A stretch of 64,000 nt of DNA, taken from assembly GCA_016795155.1 (NCBI GenBank), contig JAEUIE010000068.1:29611-93610 (forward strand). Reading direction: 5' to 3'. The stretch comes from Planctomycetia bacterium. Lineage in GTDB: Bacteria; Planctomycetota; Planctomycetia; Gemmatales; HRBIN36. Under the pieces are notes generated by a model. It was not told where the DNA came from and did no database searches. It saw nothing but the letters and a program-made list of their open reading frames with translations. The position numbers and the translations under genes were made by a program. Positions 36,741-46,351 of this stretch are shown here, in pieces. Every line of letters starts with the position of its first letter. Positions within the stretch are counted from its first letter, which is position 1.

Positions 36741-37381
36741 GCCTGCCGGAAAATGTGTTTACAGCCAAGCTCGATGCTTTGGCAAACTGGGTACGGACCA
36801 ACAGTCTGTGGCCCATGCCTTTTGCAACAGCCTGCTGTGGCATTGAACTGATGGCCACAGGTGCATCGCGTCACGACCTAGCACGCTTTGGCGCTGAAGT
36901 TATGCGGTTTTCACCCAGGCAATGCGACTTGATGATTGTCGCCGGCCGCGTCGTAATGAAAATGCTGCCTGTACTGCAGCGAATCTGGCAGCAGATGCCT
37001 GAACCCAAGTGGTGCATCTCCATGGGAGCGTGTGCCAGCACCGGTGGAGTCTTTGATACCTATGCTGTGGTACAGGGTGTAGATCGATTCATTCCTGTTG
37101 ATATGTATGTTCCCGGCTGTCCGCCACGTCCAGAACAGCTCATTCAGGCAGTCATTGATCTACAGGAAAAGATTCGGCAGACTGGCAAATTCTTCAGCGA
37201 TGAGTTTGACAAGCGAACGCAGTATACCGGTCCTTCCCAATCATTGCCGCGTCCATTGGATGCAGTCGTAGCACCGGGTGATTACACCACTGCTACCCGG
37301 CAATGGGAAGGAACTGGCAAAGTGCAATTCGGTGAACGGGGCGTAAGAACATCATTGGAAATTCATCCTGCCAGAAAGTAA
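36731..37381 (+). CDS. nuoB: NADH-quinone oxidoreductase subunit B
   Basis: Carries the terminal cluster N2 that passes electrons to quinone. The ligand cysteines C35-C36, C101 and C130 are in the family context ([23 protein letters not shown]). The 216-residue protein has a C-terminal extension beyond about residue 160 relative to the minimal form. It overlaps nuoA by ten bases and is followed by nuoC. Confidence 0.96.
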   Translation: MAVSLPENVFTAKLDALANWVRTNSLWPMPFATACCGIELMATGASRHDLARFGAEVMRFSPRQCDLMIVAGRVVMKMLPVLQRIWQQMPEPKWCISMGACASTGGVFDTYAVVQGVDRFIPVDMYVPGCPPRPEQLIQAVIDLQEKIRQTGKFFSDEFDKRTQYTGPSQSLPRPLDAVVAPGDYTTATRQWEGTGKVQFGERGVRTSLEIHPARK

Positions 37382-37402
37382 TTGCAAAGGATTGTCATCA
37401 GT

Positions 37403-37909
37403 ATGACAGCACAAGAAGCAATCAACAAACTGAAAGAAGTGTCTGGGAATGGCAGCATTTCCACCAGTGAATTTCGTGATAATACTCGTGTTCACGTTAG
37501 CAAGGACATCCTGATGAAGGTGTTGACCTGCCTGAAGAATGATTGCGGATTTGATTTCCTGGTTGATATCACGGCTATCGATTACATGGGTTATCCCACC
37601 GCAACGACAGATCGTTTTGCCGTAGTGTATTGTCTGCTCAATACCTCTGAGGGAAGCCGTATTGTTGTCAAGACGATGGTCAACGATCCCGATCCAGTGC
37701 TGCCTTCCAGCTATTCACTCTGGAAAGGTGCTGACTGGCCCGAACGCGAAGTCTACGACATGTATGGCATCCGTTTTGAAGGGCATCCCGATTTGCGACG
37801 TATCTTGATGCCTCAGGAATTTACTTCCTACCCGCTGCGAAAGGACTATCCGCTGCGGGGTATGGGAGAAAGGCACAACTTCCCGGTATTAACTCGAGCA
37901 GAAGGATAA
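37403..37909 (+). CDS. nuoC: NADH-quinone oxidoreductase subunit C
   Basis: 30-kDa hydrophilic-arm subunit. The ATG at 37403 is preferred over a TTG at 37382. The family motif DWPEREVYDMYGIRFEGHP is intact and the 168-residue length is standard. Separate nuoC and nuoD genes, not a fusion. The final TAA overlaps an upstream ATG of the nuoD frame. Confidence 0.95.
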   Translation: MTAQEAINKLKEVSGNGSISTSEFRDNTRVHVSKDILMKVLTCLKNDCGFDFLVDITAIDYMGYPTATTDRFAVVYCLLNTSEGSRIVVKTMVNDPDPVLPSSYSLWKGADWPEREVYDMYGIRFEGHPDLRRILMPQEFTSYPLRKDYPLRGMGERHNFPVLTRAEG

Positions 37910-37947
37910 TGAAACAAGGAGGGGTTACCTCCGTTTCAGGAGAAAGC

Positions 37948-39177
37948 ATGGCACTGGATGTTTTAGAACGACAGGCAAGCGATGCACCTGGCTTGGATGA
38001 GCGAGAGTTTCAGTGGACACTGAACTTTGGTCCTCAACATCCTGCTACCCACACTACGCTGCGATTGGTTCTCACACTGGAAGGCGAACAGATCATCCAT
38101 GCTGTGCCCGACATTGGCTTTCTCCATTCCGGTTTTGAAAAACTGGGTGAAGACCTCAATCTCAATCAGTATGTCACCATAGTTGACAGAATGAATTACA
38201 CTTCGCCGCTGTGCAACGAAATCGCCTGGCATCATGTTTGTGAAAAACTGCTAGGCATCGAACTGACTCCACGCTGCAAGTACATCCGAGTCATCATTAA
38301 TGAATTGATGCGTATTCAGGATCACTTGCTGAACATTGGCACCTGTGCACTCGATTTAGGAGCGTTTACCGCATTCCTCTATGCGTTCTATCAGCGTGAA
38401 CTGATCTACGATCTGTGTGAACATGCTTCCGGTCAACGATTCCATTCCAGTTTCACACGCGTGGGTGGCTTGCTGTACGATGTGGATGATGCCTGGATCG
38501 CCAAGTTGCGGTCGTTCCTCAAGGGATTTATGAAGGCCTATAACGATGTGACAGGCCTTCTAAACAGGAACAAGATTTTCATCGACCGTCTGCGTGGTGT
38601 AGGAGTACTCACCAAAGAAGAAGCCATCAATCGATCAGCTACTGGGCCGATTGCACGGGCCAGCGGTGTCCTGCGAGATGTTCGCAAGGACGATCCCTAT
38701 CTGTCGTATCCGGATTTTGATTTTCAGGTGGTGGCGGCAAAAGAGGGTGACTGTCTGGCACGTTACCACGTTCGCATGCTCGAAATGCTTGAAAGTCACA
38801 AGATCATTACTCAAGCCATTGATAACCTTCCCTCCGGCCCGGTGAATGTCGATGTGGATGGCAAAGTGGTGCTGCCTGATAAATCGAGCACTTGGCGCAG
38901 CATCGAAGGTATGATTCAGCATTTTGAACTGACAATGTCCAACCGTGGCTTCAAAACGCCAGTCAACGAAGTCTATGGTGCCATCGAAGGGCCAGGTGGA
39001 GAATTGGGCTTCTACCTGGTCTGCGATGGAACGGAAAAAAGCTGGCGATGCAGAACTCGACCGCCTGCGTTCTACCATCTGGCCATGTTCCCGCATCTGA
39101 TCAAGGGACATATGCTCAGCGATGTGGTAGCAGTACTGGGGAGCCTGTCAATCATCGCTGCGGAACTTGATCGATAA
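37948..39177 (+). CDS. nuoD: NADH-quinone oxidoreductase subunit D
   Basis: 49-kDa subunit at the quinone site, homologous to the large subunit of [NiFe] hydrogenases. The start at 37948 follows CAGGAG six bases upstream; the frame also opens at 37909. Family motifs seen include GPQHPATHTTLR and PDIGFLHSGFEKLGE near the N-terminus. The C-terminal ELDR end is standard. About 409 residues. The ligand residues for a NiFe site are absent, as usual for NuoD. Confidence 0.95.
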   Translation: MALDVLERQASDAPGLDEREFQWTLNFGPQHPATHTTLRLVLTLEGEQIIHAVPDIGFLHSGFEKLGEDLNLNQYVTIVDRMNYTSPLCNEIAWHHVCEKLLGIELTPRCKYIRVIINELMRIQDHLLNIGTCALDLGAFTAFLYAFYQRELIYDLCEHASGQRFHSSFTRVGGLLYDVDDAWIAKLRSFLKGFMKAYNDVTGLLNRNKIFIDRLRGVGVLTKEEAINRSATGPIARASGVLRDVRKDDPYLSYPDFDFQVVAAKEGDCLARYHVRMLEMLESHKIITQAIDNLPSGPVNVDVDGKVVLPDKSSTWRSIEGMIQHFELTMSNRGFKTPVNEVYGAIEGPGGELGFYLVCDGTEKSWRCRTRPPAFYHLAMFPHLIKGHMLSDVVAVLGSLSIIAAELDR

Positions 39178-39241
39178 TGGTAATGGATCGAACTGTTCGC
39201 TATCGGATGTGTTTGAGTAATGCTGAAGGGAGCCAAGACGG

Positions 39242-39721
39242 ATGCCAGTTTTGACTGAAGCAATGATCCAGAAAATCAAGGCGTATTTTCCACGATACCC
39301 CGACAAGCAGGCGGTGACGCTCCCGGCATTACACATTGTTCAGGATGAATTGCGATGTGTTCCTGAGGGTGCGATTGAAGAAATTGCAGCACTCCTGGAA
39401 CTCAGTCCTGCACAAATCCATGACACGCTCAGCTTCTATGGCTTTTATCGCGATGAAAAACATAAGCTGGGAAAACATCGCTTATGGGTCTGTCGTAGTT
39501 TGCCCTGCATGCTTCGTGGTGGTGAGCAGTTGCTGGCGCAGTGTTGCGAAAAGCTTCACGCCAAGCCTGGCGAGACTACCAGCGATGGCAAAATAACGCT
39601 GGAATTTGGTGAATGCATCGGCGCGTGTGAGCAGGCACCCTGTGTGCTGGTGAATGATGAGATACACGGAAACATTGGTGATGCACAGTTGGACAGCCTC
39701 ATCGCAGACTTAAGGAAGTAA
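39242..39721 (+). CDS. nuoE: NADH-quinone oxidoreductase subunit E
   Basis: 24-kDa subunit with the [2Fe-2S] cluster N1a. The four ligands are C84, C89, C125 and C129. The 159-residue protein is of thioredoxin-like fold with the conserved pattern FGECIGACEQAP. There is a 64-base gap after nuoD, the only sizable gap in the first part of the operon. Confidence 0.94.
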   Translation: MPVLTEAMIQKIKAYFPRYPDKQAVTLPALHIVQDELRCVPEGAIEEIAALLELSPAQIHDTLSFYGFYRDEKHKLGKHRLWVCRSLPCMLRGGEQLLAQCCEKLHAKPGETTSDGKITLEFGECIGACEQAPCVLVNDEIHGNIGDAQLDSLIADLRK

Positions 39722-39728
39722 CACCCGT

Positions 39729-41069
39729 ATGGCAAAGTTTGAACCAGTGTTGCTGAAGAACGTTGGAGTCAAGGATTCCCACACCCTCGCTGTCTATCAG
39801 CAGCGTGGAGGGTACAAGGGACTTGATGCAGCATTGGCCAAGTCTTCTGCTGAGTGTGTTCAGATCACCAAGGATTCAGCCCTGCGTGGTCGAGGTGGCG
39901 CTGGCTTCCCAACTGGTGTGAAGTGGACGTTTCTTCCTAAAGACTACACAGGCCCCATTTTTCTCTGTGTCAATGCAGACGAATCTGAACCAGGTACTTT
40001 CAACAATCGGATATTGATGGAAGATGATCCGCATCAGGTGCTCGAAGGCATCATGATTGCCTGTTACGCCACACGGGCAACCACTGCTTACATCTACATC
40101 CGCTACGAATATGGTCATGCATATCGACGGCTACAAGCTGCCGTGGATGAACTCTACAAGGCCAAAAAGCTCGGCAAAGATGCCTGTGGCAAGAAGGGCT
40201 TTCACTGTGACATCTATCTGCATCGTGGTGCTGCTGCTTATATCTGTGGCGAAGAAACAGGTCTGATCGAAAGTCTGGAAGGCAAGCGTGCCTGGCCTCG
40301 CATCAAGCCGCCATTTCCTGCCATCGAAGGTGCATTCCGTAAGCCCACCGTTGTCAACAATCCTGAAACCCTGGCTTGCTTGCCTCATATTTTCACTCGT
40401 GGTGTTGCCTGGTTTAAGTCAATAGGCATCCCCGCTGACCCCGCCAATCCTCGTGATATCGGAAGTTACGGCCCCAAGCTGTACTGCATTTCCGGCCATA
40501 TCAACAAGCCAGGCTGCTATGAATTGCCACTGGGGATTACCTGCCGGGAATTGATAGACGATCACGCAGGTGGAGTCTGGAATGGTCGCAAAGCGAAAGC
40601 GGTTGTACCCGGCGGAATGAGCATGGGATTCCTCACCGAATCAGAGCTGGATTGCAAACTCGATTTCAACGACCCAATCAAAAAAGGCTGCCTGGGCCTG
40701 GGCACTGCTGCACTCATGGTCGTCGATGACCAGACCAACATGGTGGATGTGTTATTTAACAGTTGCAGATTCTTCAGCCATGAATCGTGCGGGCAGTGTA
40801 CGCCATGTCGCGAAGGCACAGCCTGGATGACAAAGATTCTTACCCGTATTCGTAAGGGAAAAGGTGAACTCAGCGACCTGGATCAGTTGCTGGAAGTCGC
40901 CAATACGATTGGCACGATGCCCGGCACAACCATTTGCGGCCTGGCAGATGGAGCGGCCTGGCCGGTCAAGAATGCCATCCAGAAGTACAAACAGGATTTT
41001 GTTGACTTCATCAATAGCGGGAAATCGCTAATTCGACCTGATGAACTCATTTCCGCAGGAGGTCACTGA
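39729..41069 (+). CDS. nuoF: NADH-quinone oxidoreductase subunit F
   Basis: 51-kDa subunit that binds NADH, FMN and cluster N3. The glycine-rich NADH/FMN stretch RGRGGAGFPTGVKW is near residue 55, followed by NADESEPGT; the cluster ligands are in ESCGQCTPCREGTAW. Length 446 is standard. Its stop overlaps the next start by one base (TGATG), so the lipoprotein gene is directly coupled to it. Confidence 0.96.
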   Translation: MAKFEPVLLKNVGVKDSHTLAVYQQRGGYKGLDAALAKSSAECVQITKDSALRGRGGAGFPTGVKWTFLPKDYTGPIFLCVNADESEPGTFNNRILMEDDPHQVLEGIMIACYATRATTAYIYIRYEYGHAYRRLQAAVDELYKAKKLGKDACGKKGFHCDIYLHRGAAAYICGEETGLIESLEGKRAWPRIKPPFPAIEGAFRKPTVVNNPETLACLPHIFTRGVAWFKSIGIPADPANPRDIGSYGPKLYCISGHINKPGCYELPLGITCRELIDDHAGGVWNGRKAKAVVPGGMSMGFLTESELDCKLDFNDPIKKGCLGLGTAALMVVDDQTNMVDVLFNSCRFFSHESCGQCTPCREGTAWMTKILTRIRKGKGELSDLDQLLEVANTIGTMPGTTICGLADGAAWPVKNAIQKYKQDFVDFINSGKSLIRPDELISAGGH

Positions 41070-41563
41070 TGCGTTACCTCGTGTGGTTGATCCTTGTCTG
41101 TCTGCTGATAGGCTGCGGAAAATCTGCCGATACCAGAGTGGAATCTAAGATACCCGTTACACCTGTTCAGGGGCAACCGCAAGCTGCCCCTGTGGCTGCT
41201 GAACAAGGTGCATCAGGTCGCAATACGGTCTTGCAGGTACCCTTTGACAATGCAGCCAAGCTGGTGCTTCTGAACATTGGTAGGGCTTACCAGTTGGCCA
41301 GTATTTCACTGGGTAAACCTCCCAAAACAGCGGGCGAACTCGATGCTGGCGTCATGAAAACCAAGCGAGATATGCAGTTTCGCGAAGTCGAAGTGATGTA
41401 TGGAGTCAACCTGCAAAAGCTGGGTGAAGAAGCAGGTAAATTCATGCTGGCCTGGGAAAAAACTCCCGACAACGATGGCAACCGGATGGTCCTGATGGCA
41501 GATCTGACAACGGTTAAATACGTCAGTCAGAATGAGTTTGACAAATTGCCAAAGGCCAAGTGA
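41069..41563 (+). CDS. Lipoprotein inserted in the nuo operon
   Basis: A 164-residue lipoprotein, unrelated to any Nuo subunit that I know. The lipobox LLIGC gives the lipidated cysteine C16, after a short hydrophobic signal. The remainder is a Gln/Ala-rich linker (about 30-55) and a folded-looking part with GKPPKTAGELDAG. Its ATG overlaps the nuoF stop by one base and nuoG starts 40 bases later, so it is cotranscribed. A role as a complex I accessory or assembly protein on the periplasmic face is the natural inference, not shown. Confidence 0.75.
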   Translation: MRYLVWLILVCLLIGCGKSADTRVESKIPVTPVQGQPQAAPVAAEQGASGRNTVLQVPFDNAAKLVLLNIGRAYQLASISLGKPPKTAGELDAGVMKTKRDMQFREVEVMYGVNLQKLGEEAGKFMLAWEKTPDNDGNRMVLMADLTTVKYVSQNEFDKLPKAK

Positions 41564-41603
41564 ACAACGCCTGACTTGAATACACGACCCTATGGGATAG
41601 ATC

Positions 41604-43304
41604 ATGGCAACGGTTTGGGTAAACGGACAGGAAATCAAACTGCAGGATGGCGAGAAGCTCAATGCCATCGAAGCGGCTCAACGTATTGGCGTTGAGATTC
41701 CTCACTATTGCTGGCATCCCGATCTGACGGTTGTTGCCAGTTGCCGCATGTGCCTTGTCGAAGTAGGTGAACGAAAGCCCGATGGCACCGTTTCCATGCA
41801 GCCTCGCGTCGTGCCGGGTTGTCAGACACCAGTGAAGGATGGTAGCGTTGTTGTCACCGACAGCAAAAAGGCCAAGGATGCCCAGGCTGGTACACTCGAA
41901 TATCTATTGCTGAATCACCCACTCGATTGTCCCGTCTGTGATCAGGCTGGTGAGTGCGATCTGCAGGATTACAGCTACAAGTATGGCAGAGGATACAGTC
42001 GCTTCAAGGATGACAAACTTCAGAAGGCGGATAAAGATCACATCGGAGAAAACATCACGCTCTATACAGATCGCTGTGTGATGTGTACCCGCTGCGTGCG
42101 GTTTACTCGCGAGATCAGTGGCACCAGTGAGTTGCAGGTCATTAACCGTGGTGCAGCTGCCGAGATTGACATTTTTCCCGATCAACCTTGCAATAACAAG
42201 CTTGCAGGGAATGTAGTGGATCTCTGTCCGGTTGGTGCCTTGTGCAGCAAGGATTTTCTGTACAAGCAGCGTGTATGGTTTCTGCAGGAATCCAACAGTG
42301 TTTGCCCTGGATGCTCCACGGGATGCAGTATCAACGTATCACAGAACAAGAATATCGTTTATCGACTCACTCCACGGACCAACCCCGATGCTCAGGGATC
42401 GTTCATGTGCGATGAAGGCAGGTTTGGTTTCAAGTACATCAATGCTGCGCAGCGTCTGTCAGCTCCATTGACCAAAGCAGGTGACCGTCATGTGCATGTT
42501 ACGTGGGATGCCTTGATGCCCCGGCTGCGACGTGAATTGAAGGAAACTGTTTCCCGCTTGGGCAACCAATTTGCCGTGGTGCTTTCGCCGTTTATGACTG
42601 TCGAAGAAGCATACTTGGCAGCAGTTTATTTCCAGGGGCTTTCTGCTGAAGTGAAATTTGTGCTTGGCCCGGTTCCAATACACGGTTCGGACGACAAGTA
42701 TCCCAAGGGTCCGCATGGTGAAGCGCCTGCTGCTGATAAAGTGAAGTTCACCATCAGGGCTGAAAAGTGTCCCAACCTTCGCGGTGTGGTTCCAGTAATC
42801 GATCATTTCCAGGATGATCTCATCGAATGGAACGACTTCATTGATGCAGTTAATGGCGGGCAGTTCAAGGCAGCATATGCCGTTGGCGGATACCCCTCCG
42901 CATGGGTAACTTCTGAAGAAGTCTCAGCACTATCTAAACTCGAATTTCTGGCCGTTCAGGATGTTCTTCCTTCCGCACTGACGGCAATCGCCAAATATGT
43001 GTTGCCTGGTGGGTCGTTTGCAGAAAAGGAAGGAACTTTCGTCAATCACAACCTGCTGGCGCAGGAAATCAAACGCGCCATCAATGGTCCCGGTGAGGCC
43101 CGTGCCGATGGCAGGATTTTTCTTGAGCTGTTGGAGCGGCGTGGGCTGTTCCACGCACCAACGATTCGGGCAGAACTGGCTAAATCCATCCCTTACTTTG
43201 AAGCACTTGGCCGGGGCGATCTGGGAGCCTTTGGGGTGTTTCTGAGTAAAGGCAAAACGACAAACAGGATGGCATCTTCAGGATCAGCAGTGGCTGGTTC
43301 CTGA
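41604..43304 (+). CDS. nuoG: NADH-quinone oxidoreductase subunit G (short form with N7)
   Basis: 75-kDa subunit of the electron-input arm. Ligand sets: C36, C47, C50, C73 for N1b; H105, C109, C112, C118 for N5; C158, C161, C164, C208 for N4. In addition C234, C237, C241 and C269 reproduce the C-x2-C-x3-C-x27-C pattern of cluster N7, seen only in a subset of bacteria. The molybdopterin-like C-terminal part is reduced: 566 residues against roughly 690-910 for many bacteria. Confidence 0.94.
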   Translation: MATVWVNGQEIKLQDGEKLNAIEAAQRIGVEIPHYCWHPDLTVVASCRMCLVEVGERKPDGTVSMQPRVVPGCQTPVKDGSVVVTDSKKAKDAQAGTLEYLLLNHPLDCPVCDQAGECDLQDYSYKYGRGYSRFKDDKLQKADKDHIGENITLYTDRCVMCTRCVRFTREISGTSELQVINRGAAAEIDIFPDQPCNNKLAGNVVDLCPVGALCSKDFLYKQRVWFLQESNSVCPGCSTGCSINVSQNKNIVYRLTPRTNPDAQGSFMCDEGRFGFKYINAAQRLSAPLTKAGDRHVHVTWDALMPRLRRELKETVSRLGNQFAVVLSPFMTVEEAYLAAVYFQGLSAEVKFVLGPVPIHGSDDKYPKGPHGEAPAADKVKFTIRAEKCPNLRGVVPVIDHFQDDLIEWNDFIDAVNGGQFKAAYAVGGYPSAWVTSEEVSALSKLEFLAVQDVLPSALTAIAKYVLPGGSFAEKEGTFVNHNLLAQEIKRAINGPGEARADGRIFLELLERRGLFHAPTIRAELAKSIPYFEALGRGDLGAFGVFLSKGKTTNRMASSGSAVAGS

Positions 43305-43351
43305 AACGTGCATAGCAACTGAATTGAAATTCTTGAACTGAGCGAAAGACT

Positions 43352-44515
43352 ATGTGGGAATTGCTGACACACCCCTGGACCATTCGAGGCATCGTTGCCT
43401 TGCTCGTGCTGTTGATTGTTCCAGGCATCTGTGCTTATCTGATCTTCCTGGAACGCAAAATTGCAGCATGGACACAGGATCGCATTGGCCCGAATCGCGT
43501 TGGCCCCTGGGGCTTGCTGCAATCCATCGCTGATGGTTTGAAGTTTCTGCTGAAAGAACAGATTGTCCCCAGTTATGTGAACAAAGTACTCTACTTTGTT
43601 GCCCCCGGAATTGGCGTGGGGTGTGCATTGCTGGGTCTGGCAGTAGTTCCATTTGGTGCGACTTCACTTAACACAGCAGATCCGCAGCAGTGGATCATTG
43701 CACCGCGGGTGGACATCGGTATACTCTACGTGCTGGCTATTGGTTCCTTAACGGTGTATGCCATTATCCTGGGTGGATGGGCTTCCAACAACAAATACAG
43801 TTTCATCGGCTCGCTTCGCTCCAGTGCTCAGGTGATCAGCTACGAAATACCGCTCGGCATGTCGATTCTGGGTATCGTGCTGCTCGTTGGTTCGCTCAAC
43901 CTCGAAAAGATCATTGATTATCAGTTGCACCATGGCTGGTTCTTTCTCTATCAACCGTTAGCTTTCCTGATCTTCTTCACCAGCTCATTGGCTGAGAATA
44001 ATCGAATGCCGTTTGACTTGCCTGAAACGGAACAGGAGTTGGTGGGTGGTTTTCATACCGAATACTCCGCTATGAAGTTTGCCATGTTCTTCCTGGGTGA
44101 ATATTCGCACATGATTACGATCAGCCTGTTGTGTTCAGTGCTGTTCCTGGGTGGCTGGCATTTCCCCGGAATTACAAGCGTATTGGGTCCAGGTGAATTT
44201 GAGACATGGGGTGGAGCCATCATCAAGTTCCTGGTGCTCTTCACCAAGATGGTTCTTTTCATCGTGATTATCATGCTGATCCGATGGACTATTCCACGAT
44301 TCAGATACGATCAGTTGATGGGGCTTGCCTGGAAAGTGCTGATTCCACTTTCGCTGGGAAATCTCTTCTTCGCCATGGTGGTGCGCCATTTCAACTGGTC
44401 TGCCTGGCTTCTGTTGCCTGTCAACATACTGCTGTTCCTGATCCCCGGAGCCATCTCCATCTGGCGTCAGAACAGGCAGGAATTGGAACTACAACATGGA
44501 GTTTCAGTTGCCTGA
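43352..44515 (+). CDS. nuoH: NADH-quinone oxidoreductase subunit H
   Basis: Membrane subunit next to the quinone chamber. The 387-residue protein has about eight hydrophobic helices with the family stretches ERKIAAWTQDRIGPNRVGP and SLAENNRMPFDLPETEQELVGGFHTEYS, the latter containing the acidic residues of the E-channel. Slightly longer than the E. coli protein (325). It lies 47 bases after nuoG. Confidence 0.95.
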   Translation: MWELLTHPWTIRGIVALLVLLIVPGICAYLIFLERKIAAWTQDRIGPNRVGPWGLLQSIADGLKFLLKEQIVPSYVNKVLYFVAPGIGVGCALLGLAVVPFGATSLNTADPQQWIIAPRVDIGILYVLAIGSLTVYAIILGGWASNNKYSFIGSLRSSAQVISYEIPLGMSILGIVLLVGSLNLEKIIDYQLHHGWFFLYQPLAFLIFFTSSLAENNRMPFDLPETEQELVGGFHTEYSAMKFAMFFLGEYSHMITISLLCSVLFLGGWHFPGITSVLGPGEFETWGGAIIKFLVLFTKMVLFIVIIMLIRWTIPRFRYDQLMGLAWKVLIPLSLGNLFFAMVVRHFNWSAWLLLPVNILLFLIPGAISIWRQNRQELELQHGVSVA

Positions 44516-44564
44516 TCAATGTAAGTAAACATAACTGATCGAAACACTATGCCGGAAGACTCGA

Positions 44565-45167
44565 ATGGCGATTAATGCAAAAGATGTGAAGTGGGTGGAA
44601 CAGCCCAAGTTGACCTTGATGGAAAAGCTCTATGTGCCGGCAATTATCTCCGGCATGGGCACCACGGTCAAACACATGTTTAAAACCATGGGTGGTGGTG
44701 GGGTTACGGTACAGTTTCCCGAAGAACGACCTGTCATGCCGCCGCACTTCAAGGGACTCCATCGACTGAATCGTGATGAGCAGGGGCGTGTAAAGTGTGT
44801 AGCTTGTTATCTCTGCAGTACTGCATGTCCTGCACATTGTATTGATATAGTGGCGGCGCCTTCGCCCTGGCCGGACCGCGAGAAATACCCCGAAACATTC
44901 GTCATTGATGAACTTCGCTGCATCTACTGCGGGATGTGTGAAGAAGCATGTCCCGTAGATGCCATTGAACTGACAACCTTATTTGATCTGACAGGAAACA
45001 GCCGCAGTGAAATGATGTTCGACAAGGAGAAACTGCTTTCGGTATACGATCATACGACGAATCAGGGCAGCGACCCGGTTCGTACTCAACGTGGAAAACT
45101 GGGCCCTTGCTCGGAATTAAATGAAGGGATCAAGTATTCCAACCCGAACCGGGCTAATGCCCAGTGA
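44565..45167 (+). CDS. nuoI: NADH-quinone oxidoreductase subunit I
   Basis: Ferredoxin-type subunit with clusters N6a and N6b. The ligands are C78, C81, C84, C88 and C119, C122, C125, C129 (CVACYLCSTACP and CIYCGMCEEACP). The 200-residue protein has an ~40-residue N-terminus before the membrane-associated helix and a C-terminus after about residue 140. A 98-base gap follows before nuoJ. Confidence 0.95.
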   Translation: MAINAKDVKWVEQPKLTLMEKLYVPAIISGMGTTVKHMFKTMGGGGVTVQFPEERPVMPPHFKGLHRLNRDEQGRVKCVACYLCSTACPAHCIDIVAAPSPWPDREKYPETFVIDELRCIYCGMCEEACPVDAIELTTLFDLTGNSRSEMMFDKEKLLSVYDHTTNQGSDPVRTQRGKLGPCSELNEGIKYSNPNRANAQ

Positions 45168-45265
45168 TGGAGAAGCAACCCTGCTTATCTTGCCGCATCG
45201 ACTGTGCACGATAAAACCAAGATGTCAGCTAAACAGTTGACTGCCACAAGCCTACAGGATTGGTA

Positions 45266-46351
45266 ATGAATAAGTTTTTCTCATGGCTGGTGACATACTG
45301 GTATCTGGTGCTGCCAATTCTACTGGGCCTGGTATCTCTGGTGGCATTGCTTCCATCCGCCAGCAGGAAGAAAGTACCTCTTCAAGCAGGACTGGCTGCA
45401 GGAGTTCTTTCTCTTCTGCTTGCAGGTCTGCTGATTCTGAATCGAACCGGCAATTTTCCGCTCGATTTGTTCTTTTATTTCTTTTCCGGTGTTGCTGTAG
45501 CTGCAGCCGGGGCCATGATCGTTCAACGTAATCCAGTTTATTCTGCGTTGTATTTTGCCATTGTAATTCTGGGAGTTTGCGGACTGTTTCTCGTCATGTC
45601 AGCATCATTCCTGGCTGCTGTCACCATCATCGTTTATGCTGGCGCCATTATCGTAACATTCCTGTTCGTTATCATGCTCGCTCAGCAGACTGGACTGGCT
45701 GATTACGATCGTCGGTCTCGTGAGCGCATCTTCAGTTGCCTGGCAGGATTCGTTTTGCTGACCGCTATTCTGTTTGTTATTGAGAAGAATTTTTCTGTTG
45801 AAACTGATCCAAAAGTTGTGGTTGCGGCACTGAAAGAAGCTCAGGATGTAACCGCAGCAGACCGCTATGTTCGAAGCAGTCAGGAAATCATGGATTTGCT
45901 CAAGGTTAATGGCAAATCAGTTGAAAGTCAGATGAACTCACTGTTCAGTCAATTATCAGCTTGGCCACAGGTTAATGAGAATAAAGCAGCAGCAGCCCAG
46001 GCATGGAAGGACACTAATACTTTGCTGCAGGATAATCAGGTATCGAAGACACATTCGTCGCTTTCCAAGCTTTATGCAATTGCCTTAAGCATGGAGGAAG
46101 CACTCCAGCGACACCAGGGCGTACTCTCCAGCTCAAAAGCTGGTGCAACGAACCAGGCCTTTTTATCTCAAAACCGCATGGATAAGAACAACGATCATGT
46201 GAATGAACTTGGACGATCTTTGTTCGGTGATTACCTTTACGCTGTTGAACTGGCTGGAACGCTGTTGCTTGTCGCCACCATAGCAGCCATCGTTATTGCA
46301 CAGGAATCTGGCAGGCCATCACTCAGTCCTCGAAAGAAGGTGGCAGCATGA
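45266..46351 (+). CDS. nuoJ: NADH-quinone oxidoreductase subunit J, enlarged
   Basis: Membrane subunit of the proton path. The conserved family core is clear: MIVQRNPVYSAL (84-95), ASFLAAVTIIVYAGAIIVTFLFVIML (113-138) and the last helix LYAVELAGTLLLVATIAAIVIA (324-345). The protein is 361 residues against the usual 165-200. The extra parts are an N-terminal ~65 residues with two further helices and an insertion (about 178-310) of mostly hydrophilic, helix-prone sequence between the fourth and fifth core helices. Frame and coding are continuous throughout. It ends in an ATGA overlap with nuoK. Confidence 0.9.
   Translation: MNKFFSWLVTYWYLVLPILLGLVSLVALLPSASRKKVPLQAGLAAGVLSLLLAGLLILNRTGNFPLDLFFYFFSGVAVAAAGAMIVQRNPVYSALYFAIVILGVCGLFLVMSASFLAAVTIIVYAGAIIVTFLFVIMLAQQTGLADYDRRSRERIFSCLAGFVLLTAILFVIEKNFSVETDPKVVVAALKEAQDVTAADRYVRSSQEIMDLLKVNGKSVESQMNSLFSQLSAWPQVNENKAAAAQAWKDTNTLLQDNQVSKTHSSLSKLYAIALSMEEALQRHQGVLSSSKAGATNQAFLSQNRMDKNNDHVNELGRSLFGDYLYAVELAGTLLLVATIAAIVIAQESGRPSLSPRKKVAA

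Noticed and set aside
37918..37932. GGAGG / CCTCC small hairpin just before nuoD
   Set aside because: It lies downstream of the nuoC stop and is spaced away from the chosen nuoD start, which has its own AGGAG. Five pairs with a five-base loop are too little to claim regulation.
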